A DNA stretch of 64,000 nucleotides from Chrysoperla carnea. Taxonomy: Eukaryota; Arthropoda; Insecta; Neuroptera; Chrysopidae. Below are positions 47,016-59,400 of this stretch, in pieces; the first letter of the stretch is position 1; each line of letters begins with the position of its first letter. Location: NCBI RefSeq assembly GCF_905475395.1, contig NC_058339.1:16190001-16254000 (forward strand). The letters run 5' to 3'. The translations under genes were made by a program, and so were the position numbers. The notes beneath the pieces are model-generated. The model did not search any database. It was not told where the DNA came from and worked only from the letters and a program-made list of their open reading frames with translations.

Positions 47016-49936
47016 TTAATAACAAAATTAATTTTCAAGCAACGTTTGATTTAATCGATTAAAATCTGCTTGATTCAACTTCACAATTCCAAATATCTTT
47101 ACTATGTATATAGGCAACCTTTTATACATATCCTTAAGCATATGTTGCATATACATTCATAAAAAATGAAACTTAAGACTTGCCTCTGATGCAACGTGTG
47201 AGTTGACAATCCGCTTGAGTTATATTTTCTTCTTTTTCGAATGAATTAGTTCCATCTTTGTGTACGGTTTTCCACCCAACGAAAATTGTGAATTGTATGC
47301 ATTTTGTTCGTACGGAAAACAACACTTTAAGAGACTAATTATTTCGTAAAAAATCCTATCTTGCAATTTGTATATAAACGTTGCTTTTACAAATTAATTT
47401 TTCTCATGTATACAGGGTAGGTCTTTTCTTAAATACATGAAAATTACGTCGAGATCGCGTTAATGACACCAATTACTTTTTGATTTTAAACAGGTTAAAA
47501 AATAGTTACCTTAGAAAGATACTTCAGTTATTTATTTCGAACCAATTTTTTCCGGTTTACTTGTGAAGTATCCGCACTATCTTTACATGTACATATTTTT
47601 TCTGTTATGCAACTTGTATTTCGAATCCTGATAAGTTTCTTCCAATCTACATGACTTTTTGGAAATTTCTTCCCGGTAGCTATTGAAGAAATGAAAGCGC
47701 AAAACGGTTTTATTATTTTTCTCTTGATATCTCCATGTTCGTATTCCTCGAATGAAAACATATTCGTATTCGTCGAATGAAAAAATTCCTTCAAAGTAAT
47801 TTTCATGTAAAAAAATAAAATTGTAAATCCTTCGCTGTTTGTATGATGATAGATTAGATAATTTTGTAATAATTTTTATAATTATTCTTTTCAAAGTAAT
47901 TAATATAAAAAACCAATTAAATTATATTTATTTACTTTTTGTAATTAATTCGAATCAATTATATTTTTATTAAAGAGATCAATTCAGCCTTTATCAATAA
48001 TAATAATTAATAGCAATAAATATATATTTAAACTAGAAAAAAATTTGAAATATATAGGCAAGATTATTTTTAATCATTCATCATGGCAAGTTATGTTTTT
48101 TTTGTTTCATAAAAGTAGAGGTGGGTGTTTTTAAGTTTATTTTTTTTTTAGTTTTCAAAGCCAAAACTTTTAAGTGTGCTTTGTATTATTTTCGTGTTTT
48201 AAGTTTAATATTAGGTATTGTAATTGCAAATTTTTTAAATATAATTTTCATTCAAAAATACAATGCTTAAAATTATTCAATAAATAATTAAAAATAAAAA
48301 AACAAAAAAATCATTTCAATAATAGCTTTTTTTGTATCAACTTTTTCCCTAATGTTAAGCGTGGTTGGCAATGACAATTTTTATTTACAACGGATATTTT
48401 TTATGCCTGTAGTCTTCAATTGGAATTAAGTAAAAATTCCCCATTCATTACGATTCAAAAAATGGTTTGAATGGATTTCAATTACTAGTACAGTCAAAGA
48501 ACACAGATTAGGAAAACCAAATTAAACCGATAGGGAAATTGAATGAAACCTGAATAGAAAGAAAATTTGATTAATAGGAAATTTTTCTAGGGTGGGGATG
48601 TATTGAAAACGTTATGTATTCAAATTTTATTAACTTCATAAAAGTAAAACTTTTTGGACAATTTTAACGATACAAATACATTAATTATTTATTGACAAAT
48701 ATACTAACTTTGGTTTATTAAGTTTAAATCTACGAGAAAAACTGTTTAGCTGGAACTGCCGATTTTTACACGGATATTAGCAATTCAAAATTCAAATTAA
48801 CACTCCCAAACTTAGAATATCATTTTCAAAGTTCCAGCTTTTTGGGTGGAAATAAGTAATACTTATACTCGTAAGATTTTATGGATTAGAACTGATGGAT
48901 CAAAGGTTTAATTCAGTAGAAAACATTGACAAATGTATTAAAAAATAGTCATGAGAGCCCCAACCTTTCATTTTCCCTATGTCTTTATGACATGTTCTGT
49001 ACAATATTTGCATTGTTTAAAAAAAAATAAATAAAAAACTTTGCTGAACTGAATTAACAATGTTGAACAATTTTAAGCACAGTATTTAAGAATATATTCA
49101 TTAAATAATAATGTTATTTACAAAAAATGAGAATTTTTTTCAAAAAATATAAAAATTTAAAAATTTTCTATTTTAACAAAATTTAAAAATTTTACTTCAT
49201 GTGTTTTCACATGTTAAATAAAAATTTTTTCATTTTCTAAATATATATTTTTATGAATACATTTGCCTAATAAAAATACTTTTGGAAATTTTTTTTTCAA
49301 TACTTTTTTCTTATATATTTTTTTTCATTAGAATATTTTAATACAATAATAATAATAAGTAATAGACCTATTTTTTATTTTCATTTTTTTTTCTTAAAAA
49401 ATAAACAAATTTAAATTGTACTTAGGACGTGAATTTTACAAAACTAATATCACTATAGAATTGCAAACGTTTTTTTTTTTTTTTTGTTAATTCAAATTAC
49501 AACAGATAATATTAATCAATTAAATATATTATAAAATTACAATGTTTTTGTACTTGAAAATTATTTAAAAAAATTATACCAAAGTTTTAAAAAATACCAT
49601 TATAATTGTGAAACCAACGTAAAAAATTCATTGGCTTTTTATTTTCTAAAGATACGAATCAGACTTGAAGATTTATATCAATAAATTTTTTTATTTAAAA
49701 AAAAATTTATTGAATATCCTCTTTTTAATAAATAAACGCCATTTTCCACCCAAAACAAGTGGGTGGTTATTAAGTTATTTTCATTTTAGGTGCGTCTTTA
49801 AAATTTACATAAGAAATTAATATTATTAATTTAATTATATAATATATAATACAGAGTATTAATTTTAATTCATATTTCTAGAACATCTAATATTAATTTA
49901 ATATCGCAACAGCCTCTCGTGTGTTTAAAATATAGT
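47016..49936. other. Very AT-rich spacer
   Basis: About 2.9 kb. Overlapping minus-strand ORFs at 47528-47894 cross a 25-bp direct duplication (TTCGTATTCCTCGAATGAAA at 47738, TTCGTATTCGTCGAATGAAA at 47763) and show no known motif. Poly-A and poly-T runs are frequent from 48100 to 49500. No gene is called. Confidence 0.4.
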
Positions 49937-50000
49937 CACTGAGTGTTGCGTATGTGAAACAAATTTTCACATACTGCTAATAATATTTTGACACTCAGTG
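49937..50000. repeat. Two-step hairpin
   Basis: The outer pair is CACTGAGTG (49937) / CACTCAGTG (49992). The inner pair is GTATGTGAAA (49950) / TTTCACATAC (49964). It is probably a small palindromic element. Confidence 0.7.
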
Positions 50001-50656
50001 CTAAAGCGTTAGAATTATTACAGGCAAACATTGGAAGAATTTATTAAAAATTTTCAGTCGTTTACAAATCATAATTTTTTTTTTTTCAGTTTAGAAAGTG
50101 GTTTTAAATTAATTGTATAGAAATTTTTAAGAGGTTACATGTCACTTTGAAATTAAAAATATTATTTTCAATATTTGGGGTTAATTTTATGGGGTTTTGA
50201 TTTTTCAGTCCTAAATCTTATTCCCCCCTTTCAACTCACAAAACGATTATTACTCAAATTTTTCGCTTTTTATATATATTTTAAAATTCAATCTTTAGGG
50301 TCGATCTCGAAATGACATTGTCCACAATTTCCACTGTGCCAAAAAAAAGTTTGATAGATATTTGGGAAGGGGAGCTATTTAGTTTAAAAAAAGACTTTGT
50401 CTGGCGTTTGGAATCTGAGCTAAAACTCGTTTAAGATGTACGACAAATCCGACTCAAACTTAGTTATAAAGTATTCAATATAAAAAATTGCCTCGAACGG
50501 TTTTTGATTTCAAAACTTAAATAGTTGTAAATAGGGCTTTTCATTTACAAAATGATTCTTTTTTGTTTCGGACTGTTTTCAATCAAGTAAAGACATAGCT
50601 TATATCTTCTATCCTTGTCAAAAACCGCTGCTTGAAAAAGATAAATATATTTAATT
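50001..50656. other. Spacer, nothing recognised
   Basis: No supported gene or repeat. Confidence 0.4.
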
Positions 50657-50957
50657 TTCTAAGGTTAGGTTAGGGTTATGTTAGAGTGGCTGTCCTGCGG
50701 TGAGACACACTTAGACCATAGGGTCCGTTGTGATACCGTACATGGATTGCCACATCCCCGTCCACTACTCTATGAGCCATTTGAAGCTTTTTAAGAACAG
50801 CAGGAGGGCTTTGACGTCGACTGACTTTAGGTCGAAGAAGTCGTCAAAGAGAGGCTGGTTCAAGTAAGTCCATCCCCTCATGACAAGAGCTGGGTAATGA
50901 CAGAGAAGATGAGACATTGTCTCTTCCTCGTCAGCACTGTGACAGCTCCTGCATTTA
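50657..50957 (-). mobile_element. LINE 3' end, same family as 9437-10003
   Basis: Read on the minus strand it encodes CRSCHSADEEETMSHLLCHY then PALVMRGWTYL and VDVKALLLFL, followed by the same 3' untranslated sequence as the copy at 9505-10003. The last Cys of the knuckle is Tyr here, so this copy is damaged. It is 5'-truncated at the knuckle. Confidence 0.8.
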
Positions 50958-52024
50958 ACTTTCTTAGGTTGAATAGTTTTTTGACAACTGTCCGAAACAA
51001 AAGCAAATCGATAAAAAGGTCTATATATTAGATCGAATCAGCAGCGTAGCAACAGCGTAGAATGTACTTGTAAAAGATAATTTCACAATAATTTAATGTA
51101 ATTTTTCCGAAGAAATTTAGGACTTCTTTACTATAAATATTCAAAAACTCTAATTATTTTTAATTTCAAAATAAGTAACCAAAACAACAAAAATGGGTTT
51201 TTTATCTCAATAATTTCTTGACTGACTTAATATCAAACTTTCAAACTAGTAAAATAGAAGTGAATCATAAAATTTGGTACAAAGAGTAATTTTTATCTTC
51301 AAATGTTGCCTAAGTATTTTTTTTTTTTGGTTTTTTTGTATTTTTTTAAATTTTTTAAATCAATATCTGCTTACATTTTATTTCGTGTTCTTTTTGAAAT
51401 ACATAATTTATTATTATTTTAACCATAATTGAGTTATTTTTTTTGTTAAAAAATATTGATAAACGTTTTAATTTTTGTATATAAGAATGTTTACTTATTG
51501 ACGTTTTGTATGATTGAGCTATTATTTATTTTCACTTGAATTTTCACTAGTCAATGATTTTCCAAAGTTAATATTATATAATTTCGTTCATTAAGAAAAA
51601 AACGATATGCTCTTCTCATATGGTAATAAATTTTTTTATCGAAATATTGTTTATAGATTTTTTTATTATTAATCGTTAAATATAATAATTTAATCCGATC
51701 GATTTAATAAATAAATTATTATTAAGTGTGATTTATAATTAATTAATTTTACAAACTAATTTGCTTAATTTTTTTTTTTTGTTAATTAAAAAGTTCTTTG
51801 GGGTATTTGGTTCTCTTTATAATTAATTATAAGAAATTTAGAACATGTTTCGTTTAAATTTTAAATATATTATTTTTATGTAAATAATTCTAAATACTAA
51901 AAACATTGAATTCACGCACGCGCACTTTAGAAAAAAACAAAATAAAAATCGTTTTTTTATAAATTAAAGTTTTGTATTTAACTGCATATATTAAGTTTAA
52001 TTCTCGAGCGCACACACAAATTTA
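50958..52024. other. AT-rich DNA downstream of tutl
   Basis: It presumably includes the tutl 3' untranslated region. No gene or landmark is seen. Confidence 0.4.
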
Positions 52025-53471
52025 TTAACAAGCACTCTCTAATTCTTGACTACGACGACGTTTCGCTTGTCGTTTACGAAATTCATGGAATTCTTCTTTC
52101 ATTGCTTGTACACGGGCTTCAATATTATCATATCTGGTGCTACGTAATTGACCAAATGCTTTACGTGACGTTAATGTTTCTGAATCACTACGTAAATCAT
52201 CACGTGGTCCGGTGGGTGTGGAAGGTGTAGGTGTTGGGGTAGCTGGATCAAATTCATAATGTCCATCAACACTTCCAACGTCCACAGCTTTATGGACAAC
52301 AGGATCTGAGCTCATTGGTGAATTGTCATGTAAACGTGATGTGAATTCCAACCATTGACCAACGATTGGCGGCGGAGGAGGTGGTGGCAATTGTTGTTGA
52401 GTTTGTATTGGTATTGTTGTAGTTGATGGCGGCGGTGGCGGTGGACGGTACGGTGGTAGACGCCATTCTACGCTACTACCAGAACGTGAGCTTTGATTCT
52501 GTTGGGATGATGTATTTTTACTACCAAATCCACTTGAACTTGAACGACTCTCTGGTGAAGCTTCTTGGAATGATGTGTGTTGATCAGGTGAAGCCAATTC
52601 AGGTGCGCTACGTGTGATTCGTGCATGTCTTGGAAACAAACGTGCTCTTGGACGTATGGTTGGTAATATTGGATACGGTGGTGGTACTCTAATAACACGA
52701 CGTTGTACAGGACTTGTTGCTAATGGATGATGAACCGGTATAAAACCTTGATTACTTCGCGTCTCTTCATGAATAGCACGTAACGATGGCAATTCTTGCG
52801 AATAACGTTGATGTACATTACGTAATTGCATGTAACCAGGAGGTGTTGGAAATGAACGCTCTGCTGAACTTGGATGACGTACTGAACTTAAATCACTAAA
52901 ATATACAGGCGACCATGGTGATGGCAACAATGCATTAGGCGTGGCTGGTGAACTAGATTGAAAACGTGGTGTGACTGGAAAATTATGTGCTGTTGGTGAA
53001 TAAATTGCAGGTATAAGTGCAGCGGGATGATTGTGAAATCTTGGTTGCTGTGCAAGATTTCCTAGTACACCTAAAAATGCAGATAGGCCACCTCTCGCAC
53101 TTTGCCCGGAACCTTCAGATCGTAAACTTAATTGACTTGGATAACCCACTAGAGGTCGACGCCAAGATGCACGAAAACGATGATTTCCACGACGTGGAAG
53201 AAATCCACCATCATCACTGCTGCTAGAATTAGAAATACTATTGGCTCGAGATGCAAGTGCTGAATCCACTAATATAAAACGTCCATCTGGGGCACGATGA
53301 ATGCGTCCTAAACTTGCACTTGGTAAATCCGTATGAATAAACTCTGGACCAGCCCAATGATCAATGGATCCACTTACACTTGCTGTTGCGCTTCTACATC
53401 GATCACGTGGCCATATCCAATTCAGTATCAGACCAAGGAGCGTTACACTTGGTATTCTGCTTTGTCTAAGT
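52025..53471 (-). CDS. tutl: tutl last exon: proline- and serine-rich cytoplasmic tail
   Basis: The acceptor TTTTTTGCTTAG gives A to complete a Lys codon, then LRQSRIPSVTLLGLILNWIW, PRDRCRS and 450 more residues to TAA. The tail is low-complexity, with proline runs RPPPPPPS and PPPPPPPIVG (near 52430 and 52365) that could bind SH3, WW or EVH1 domains. A charged, probably helical segment AMKEEFHEFRKRQAKRRR lies near the end. The last residues ELESAC resemble, but do not strictly match, a class I PDZ ligand. G+C content is clearly higher than in the surrounding DNA. A second AG six bases on would drop two residues, so the exact acceptor is uncertain. The ORF stays open upstream to an ATG at 53530, but that part is intron. 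Confidence 0.9.
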
Positions 53472-56400
53472 CTAAGCAAAAAAATATGTAAGTATATGTG
53501 ATTATATAATGTATCAGGTCCACAGTACATACTTGTGATAGATTTTATTGGTTTCTAGTTTTTAAAGAAATATTGATTATTTGAGAAAATTCTTAAAATG
53601 CTGTGTTTTCCTTCATGAGTTCCAGAAAATATTACTGGTATATTTATATACCAGTATATATAGATAATACCTCGTTATCCATAAAAACTATCAGCAAGGA
53701 GTACTGTGGCGTAAATGATTCAAAGTGCTGTCAAAAAACAAATTAAAAATCAAAATTCAAATTATAATCGAATAGAAGATAAATCAATCAAATGAAAAAA
53801 TAAGTGCAGTGTTTTTGCCAATACTAAATATAATTTGAGTGATTTAAAAACCATGATGTAAAAAAAAACCCTTTGCAATGAAAAAAATACTGTGTTTTAA
53901 GAATGGAAAAAAACAATAAAATTAAAACTTTTTGTTTTAATAATCGATTTGTTTGATAAAATTTTTATAGAAAACGAAAATGTGAACTATTTGCAAATTC
54001 TAACAAACAAAAAGTGCCTAAAACATGCCTGACGAAAACACAATCGTATGACATAAAACAATTAATGACATTCATGCATTAAAATAAGAAAGATTAATAG
54101 AAAACAAAAACTGAACGCCTTCATTCGAAACATTCAAGAAATTTTCGATAATTTGTTCACAAACAATTCAAATGAAACATTTAAAAACAGGTCAATGAAC
54201 AGGAATCATCGCAGGAGTGGTTTAGACTTTGGTTCATCATGCTAAAAGTTTTCCAAACTGGTTGGTCATTCATCAGACATTATCGTCGATCTATGGCATG
54301 TTTTACGAACGACACGAAGTTGAAATTGTTACAGGTAAAATTGTGAGAATGTGAAGTAAAATATCGAGTGCTTCGAGTGAATTTTCGACGTCTTACCCGG
54401 CAAAGCGTTTACGTCAAAATTTAACTTCTTCAACCCAGATGTCACGGAAATCATCATGCAAAATTAAAGGGTAGGTTTGATTCAAAATGTTGAGTGCAAG
54501 AGTTTTCATCAAAATTTTCCATTTTGTTTCGAAGGAGACAAGCAATGATTGATAAAATATTGCGATAATTCAAAAATTGATCCTGTTAATGTGCCAGAAC
54601 AAATCGATACGGTCCAGAAATAATAATCGATTTCCTACTATACTACATCTGTGGATATAAATGTAGACCAGCACTGATGTACGATTATGTACGTTGATGT
54701 ACTCTGATGTACACAGATGAACTACAGACTACTGTACATCAATTGTGATGTAAGTAGATCTACACAGACGAACAAGTGTACATCTAGTTCTTTTTTTTCA
54801 AAAGAAATCATCGGAGACATCCCGATATATAAAACAGTTTTTCCCGGGTCACATTGACAGGATTGTTAACATTGACTTATTTAAAAAATATATAATTATT
54901 TTAAATTGATGTATTTCTTGATTACTTCGAAATGAATGAATGCGAAATTTACAGTGACAGTGCAATTCTTATTTACAAAATATTAGCTAAAAAAAATATA
55001 AGGCAAACAAACAAACAGAAAAACGTCACACAAAAACACAATCCAGAAAAAAAAATACACTTGAATTTTATAATGGACTAATACATGTGAGAGTGCGGAT
55101 ATTGGTAGTGGCGTGAGGGTTATCAGGAGTTTCAACAGTGGCTCCCGAACTCTTCACCTTTTTTCCTCCTGGTTGTTGTTGGGATCCAAGTGAGCATTAA
55201 AGGGAACAGTAAACATATCACACATATAAGGTACCATTTAGCAACATTTTGTAATATATGTTAGGGTTTGTTATTTTTCAATTTTGTTATATTTTTTATA
55301 ATTTATTATTGATTTTAAACCCTAATTTTATTTATAATTATTATCCACCATATTATTTAAAATAATTGTTAAATATAATCCAACTAACATTTCTTTTTAT
55401 CTATATTACCGACTAGGATTTCTGATAACTTGTTAAATTCACTCACAGATGGCGAGACTGCAGATCGTAATGTACCTTAATATAATTTTTTTGCAAAAAC
55501 CCTATTCGACGGAAAGATTTTTCCAATTATCATGAAAATATTTCCGGATTTCAAATATAGTTGATCGTTAAGTGTTATTTATTTAAATAATATAGTAGAT
55601 ATATTGAGCAGCTAAAATTCTACTGCAATTCTACAAATTTATTCAGAGTTATTTCTAGAAAACTCTGAAGCCATTCCAAGGAAACAAAATTATAATAAAG
55701 GGTTTGTTACGTACAATTAATTAGTCAAAGCAATCACACAAACATTGTATTTTTTAGTCTCGGGATATTATGATTATTATTGTTGATATCTCCTTTTATA
55801 GTTTTTTTTTTTGATTTTGTAACAATATTCATAAATTAAAAAAAAAAAGCAAAATAAGTGTTTTGGATGTTGTTAATCACAGAGTGTATCATACAAATTA
55901 GTGATGAGTAATTAAAAAAAAATACAAATAAACAAACAAAAACAATGAAATGATTAAGATACATAACTAAATAGATTATATTATTTCATATTTTACTTTG
56001 AAGGAATAGTGGAAAATCATCCACTAAAACAAAACGTTATAACTGCAATATTCGCTTATTGTAGAACCAAAATAAGCGCCACCTCGTAGGAATATTCTTA
56101 AATTCACAAGTTAGCCATTATATTTGGTAGATTGGAAAAGTTTATATATTTATTGTAGTTATTAACTCTGATAAAAAAGTCCGATTAATAAATTGGAAAT
56201 TTCCAATTCAACCAATCAGAATGAATAGGATTCAATTGGGAAAATTTCCAATTCATTCCGATTCATTCTAATTGAAACCAATTAAAATTTTGAATCGAAA
56301 TTTAATTGAAATGTATCGGATTTAATTGGAAAAAATTTATAATTAATTCCGATTCAATCCAACAGAATTAGTCAGAAATTTCCAAAAGAAATTTCATATT

Positions 56401-59400
56401 GGATTGAATCGAAATTCAATCAGAATCAATTCGAAATTTGAATCGGAATTGAATCGGACTTTTTATTAGGGAAAAGTGAAAAATATAGTAAATTTGCTTC
56501 TTTTGACGCTAGCTTTGTTCTACACTCAACGAATATTTCTTTTCTCAAAAGACGCAAATATGGCGATAGCATACAAAGGTCTTTTTAAATAACTTGGCAA
56601 TTTATTTATGTATCTTGCAGGATGACAATCAAAATGCAATCTATCTTTAATGGAATGATAAATAAAAGTGTTTACATATAATTACACACTCTGTTTAAAT
56701 TTTGGTTTTATAATAAAGCGTGCTATATACGTCATATTTTTTGTGCAATTATCTGAATATTCGATTTGATGTTAAAAAATGTTCACTCAAAATGTTTCGT
56801 GTATAGCGTGCTTTAAATGAAAAATTATTCCCCAAAAATTCTATGATTTAACAAAAAATACTTTATAATGAATACAAATAAGAAATAGATGTGTCTAAAT
56901 TCATAGAAGCGTGTTAAATAGTGTCATGTATCGCGTAATACGCGAGTATTTGTATTTAAATTAACACCTACCAATAAATTTCCTGTAGTTCATCGACTTA
57001 AATTATGTAAAAACTGAAATTAAGTAAGCTTTAAATATAGTTTGAAAACAATTAAGCCTGGGTAGCCTCACAAAAATATAAAATTTAAATGTCTTTAACT
57101 AAATTTAAATCTTTTTCTAAATAATCACTTTGCATTTACCTATCTATGACACTGTAATCATAGTTTCTAGTTATTTGGTTGTGACTGGTGCCAAACTTAG
57201 TCAGAATTTTTTTTTTCATATAATTGAGAGTCCAAACTATGATTATAGTGGCTCCATTTTAAGTTAACTATAGGTAAATGTCTCAATAAGCTTTAAATAT
57301 TGAAGAAGTTAACCTAATTCATGTAAAGTGGGTGTTTAGTGAATCTGATTTTGTGCAGTATGTCAATCACTGATCTCTATAACTGGACGAGTGATGTGTA
57401 TAATTGAAATAAAGAATTTGTGTTAGGCACGAACCCAAATAACAAGGTTGTGAAACTCCTGTTCCGAACTATAAGCGCCAGTGACTGAATTTACGTCGCC
57501 TATCTGGGCGGGGTCTAGTCATCCGTCGTTGCGTAATTTGTACTGCGCGTCAGGCTGCTTTACACAATTGAAACAATTGAAATTACAAAGTACGTAACGA
57601 CCGAGCAAAGATAGGAGCCTTTTTTCTTGCTACCCTCTCCACTCGAGTTTCACGTCCTTGCTATATGGGTTCGTGGTGTTAGGTTTATCCATATAAAGAG
57701 ATCAGTTAAATTAATCTGTACGCCATTCATTTAACTTAGGTTCTTGGAAAAACCTCGGTTATTTTTGGATGCACCGTAATTATAAATCTACTACGATTTT
57801 CCCATATACTTTTTTAAATCCAAAAGCAAGCAGTAAACTTTTTTCTACTAAATCGATTGACTTCATTTTGTAGCTTTCGGCATTTTGAAAAATGTTTCCA
57901 ACATTAATTAGTTGCATACTCCCATTTTAAGCCACCCCCCCCCTTTCAAGCTACTGATAAAAACACCCGCGTTTTATTTAACTAACATTCCTTCATCAAC
58001 TTGAAAAAAAAATTGATGATTTTCAAACGGCTGAAGGGGAGATCCGCAAATTTCATTTTCTTGGGGTCCCGATATGGTTAATCCGGCCCTGCCGACAATA
58101 CTTAAGCGTGTAGTGTGTAAGAGTTTTTGAAATTTATCATTCATCATATTCATTTAAAAATATAATGAAACCATCTTTTATTTAACAAACTAAAGCTAAA
58201 TGAATGGCGTTCGGATTAATAATAAATTAAAGCTCAACATGTCCATATAAAAACACAATAAAAAGAGGTATTTTGTTTTAGAAATAAAATACACATAATA
58301 AAGATATATTTATTTTTTTTATTAAATAAAGAATAATAATAATAATTACACAATAAGAATGTTTTAACTACTTTCTTTTTTTTTTGGAACCTTAAATTTG
58401 ATTTTTTTTTGTATTAATTTTTCCCTACATTTAAAAGCAGTGGATAAATGAGTTTGGGCAGATAAAATCAATAAATTACTCTTTTATTAAAAAAATCAAT
58501 AATTTTTTATATTGAATATAGATATCCATCCGAGCTTATTAATCCACTTTTATGCGTTTTGATGAAGCAAATAAATTTGAGGAATAAAATTAATAATTTT
58601 CTCTTAATTTTAATTATATTTTATTTATATATATTAATTTTATATTATTAATTTATTTCGTAAGTATTATTGCTGTGTAATTTTTTTTCAATTTTATACA
58701 GATGTGGGCGTTGTTTGAATTGATTTACACCTTTTTTCTATGAAATAATTAGTGAAACTTGTTGAAAATGTGATTAAAATTTATGGGCAAAAATTTTCGA
58801 AATGTATAAAAAATTTGTTTGAGATACAGGAGATTGTAAAGTACATACACATTTGGAAGTTGAACTCCTGAATATTAACACATTACAATATTGATAAAAT
58901 GCTATACAAATTGATGCTTTTTACATACATTTTTAAGAACTGTTACGTTGAGATGGAATGCCTGCATTGCTCATGTAAGATGCACCTATGAACATAACAG
59001 TAAAAGAGTAATTCTCATTTGGTGCTTCCAAATATTTTTGGGGTGTAAGATATAGGTATTTAATTTCTTTCAATCATTTTGAACGCTTTACCCTTTATAG
59101 ATTGAGAGCCGACCATAAATTTAGGGGAGTATATCCGACCTTGCCTTGCGAAAATTCGCCTGTAAATTCGGAAAAAAGCGTTCAAGTGCCCTTAAAAGAG
59201 ACACTTTTTCGGTAATACGCAACTCGGGTTTGAATATGTGCGTTGGATAGATTTTTTATTGTACTTGAAAGATTTGCTATCTTGCCCAGTCGAAATCAGG
59301 ACAAAAAAGGACGCAGGCCCTAATAACCTTTGATAATTATTGTAATAACCTTGGATCGCACATGCTCTACGATGCAGCAGTCGGTAGTTGGTAATAAAAA

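Noticed and set aside
47528..47894. Two overlapping minus-strand ORFs of 92 and 103 codons.
   Set aside because: They are alternative frames of one AT-rich stretch containing a 25-bp direct duplication; no motif.
53472..53530. ATG at 53530 as the start of a separate 501-residue protein.
   Set aside because: The first 19 codons up to the acceptor TTTTTTGCTTAG are intron-like, and the rest continues in frame from the tutl juxtamembrane exon. It is the last tutl exon, not a separate gene.
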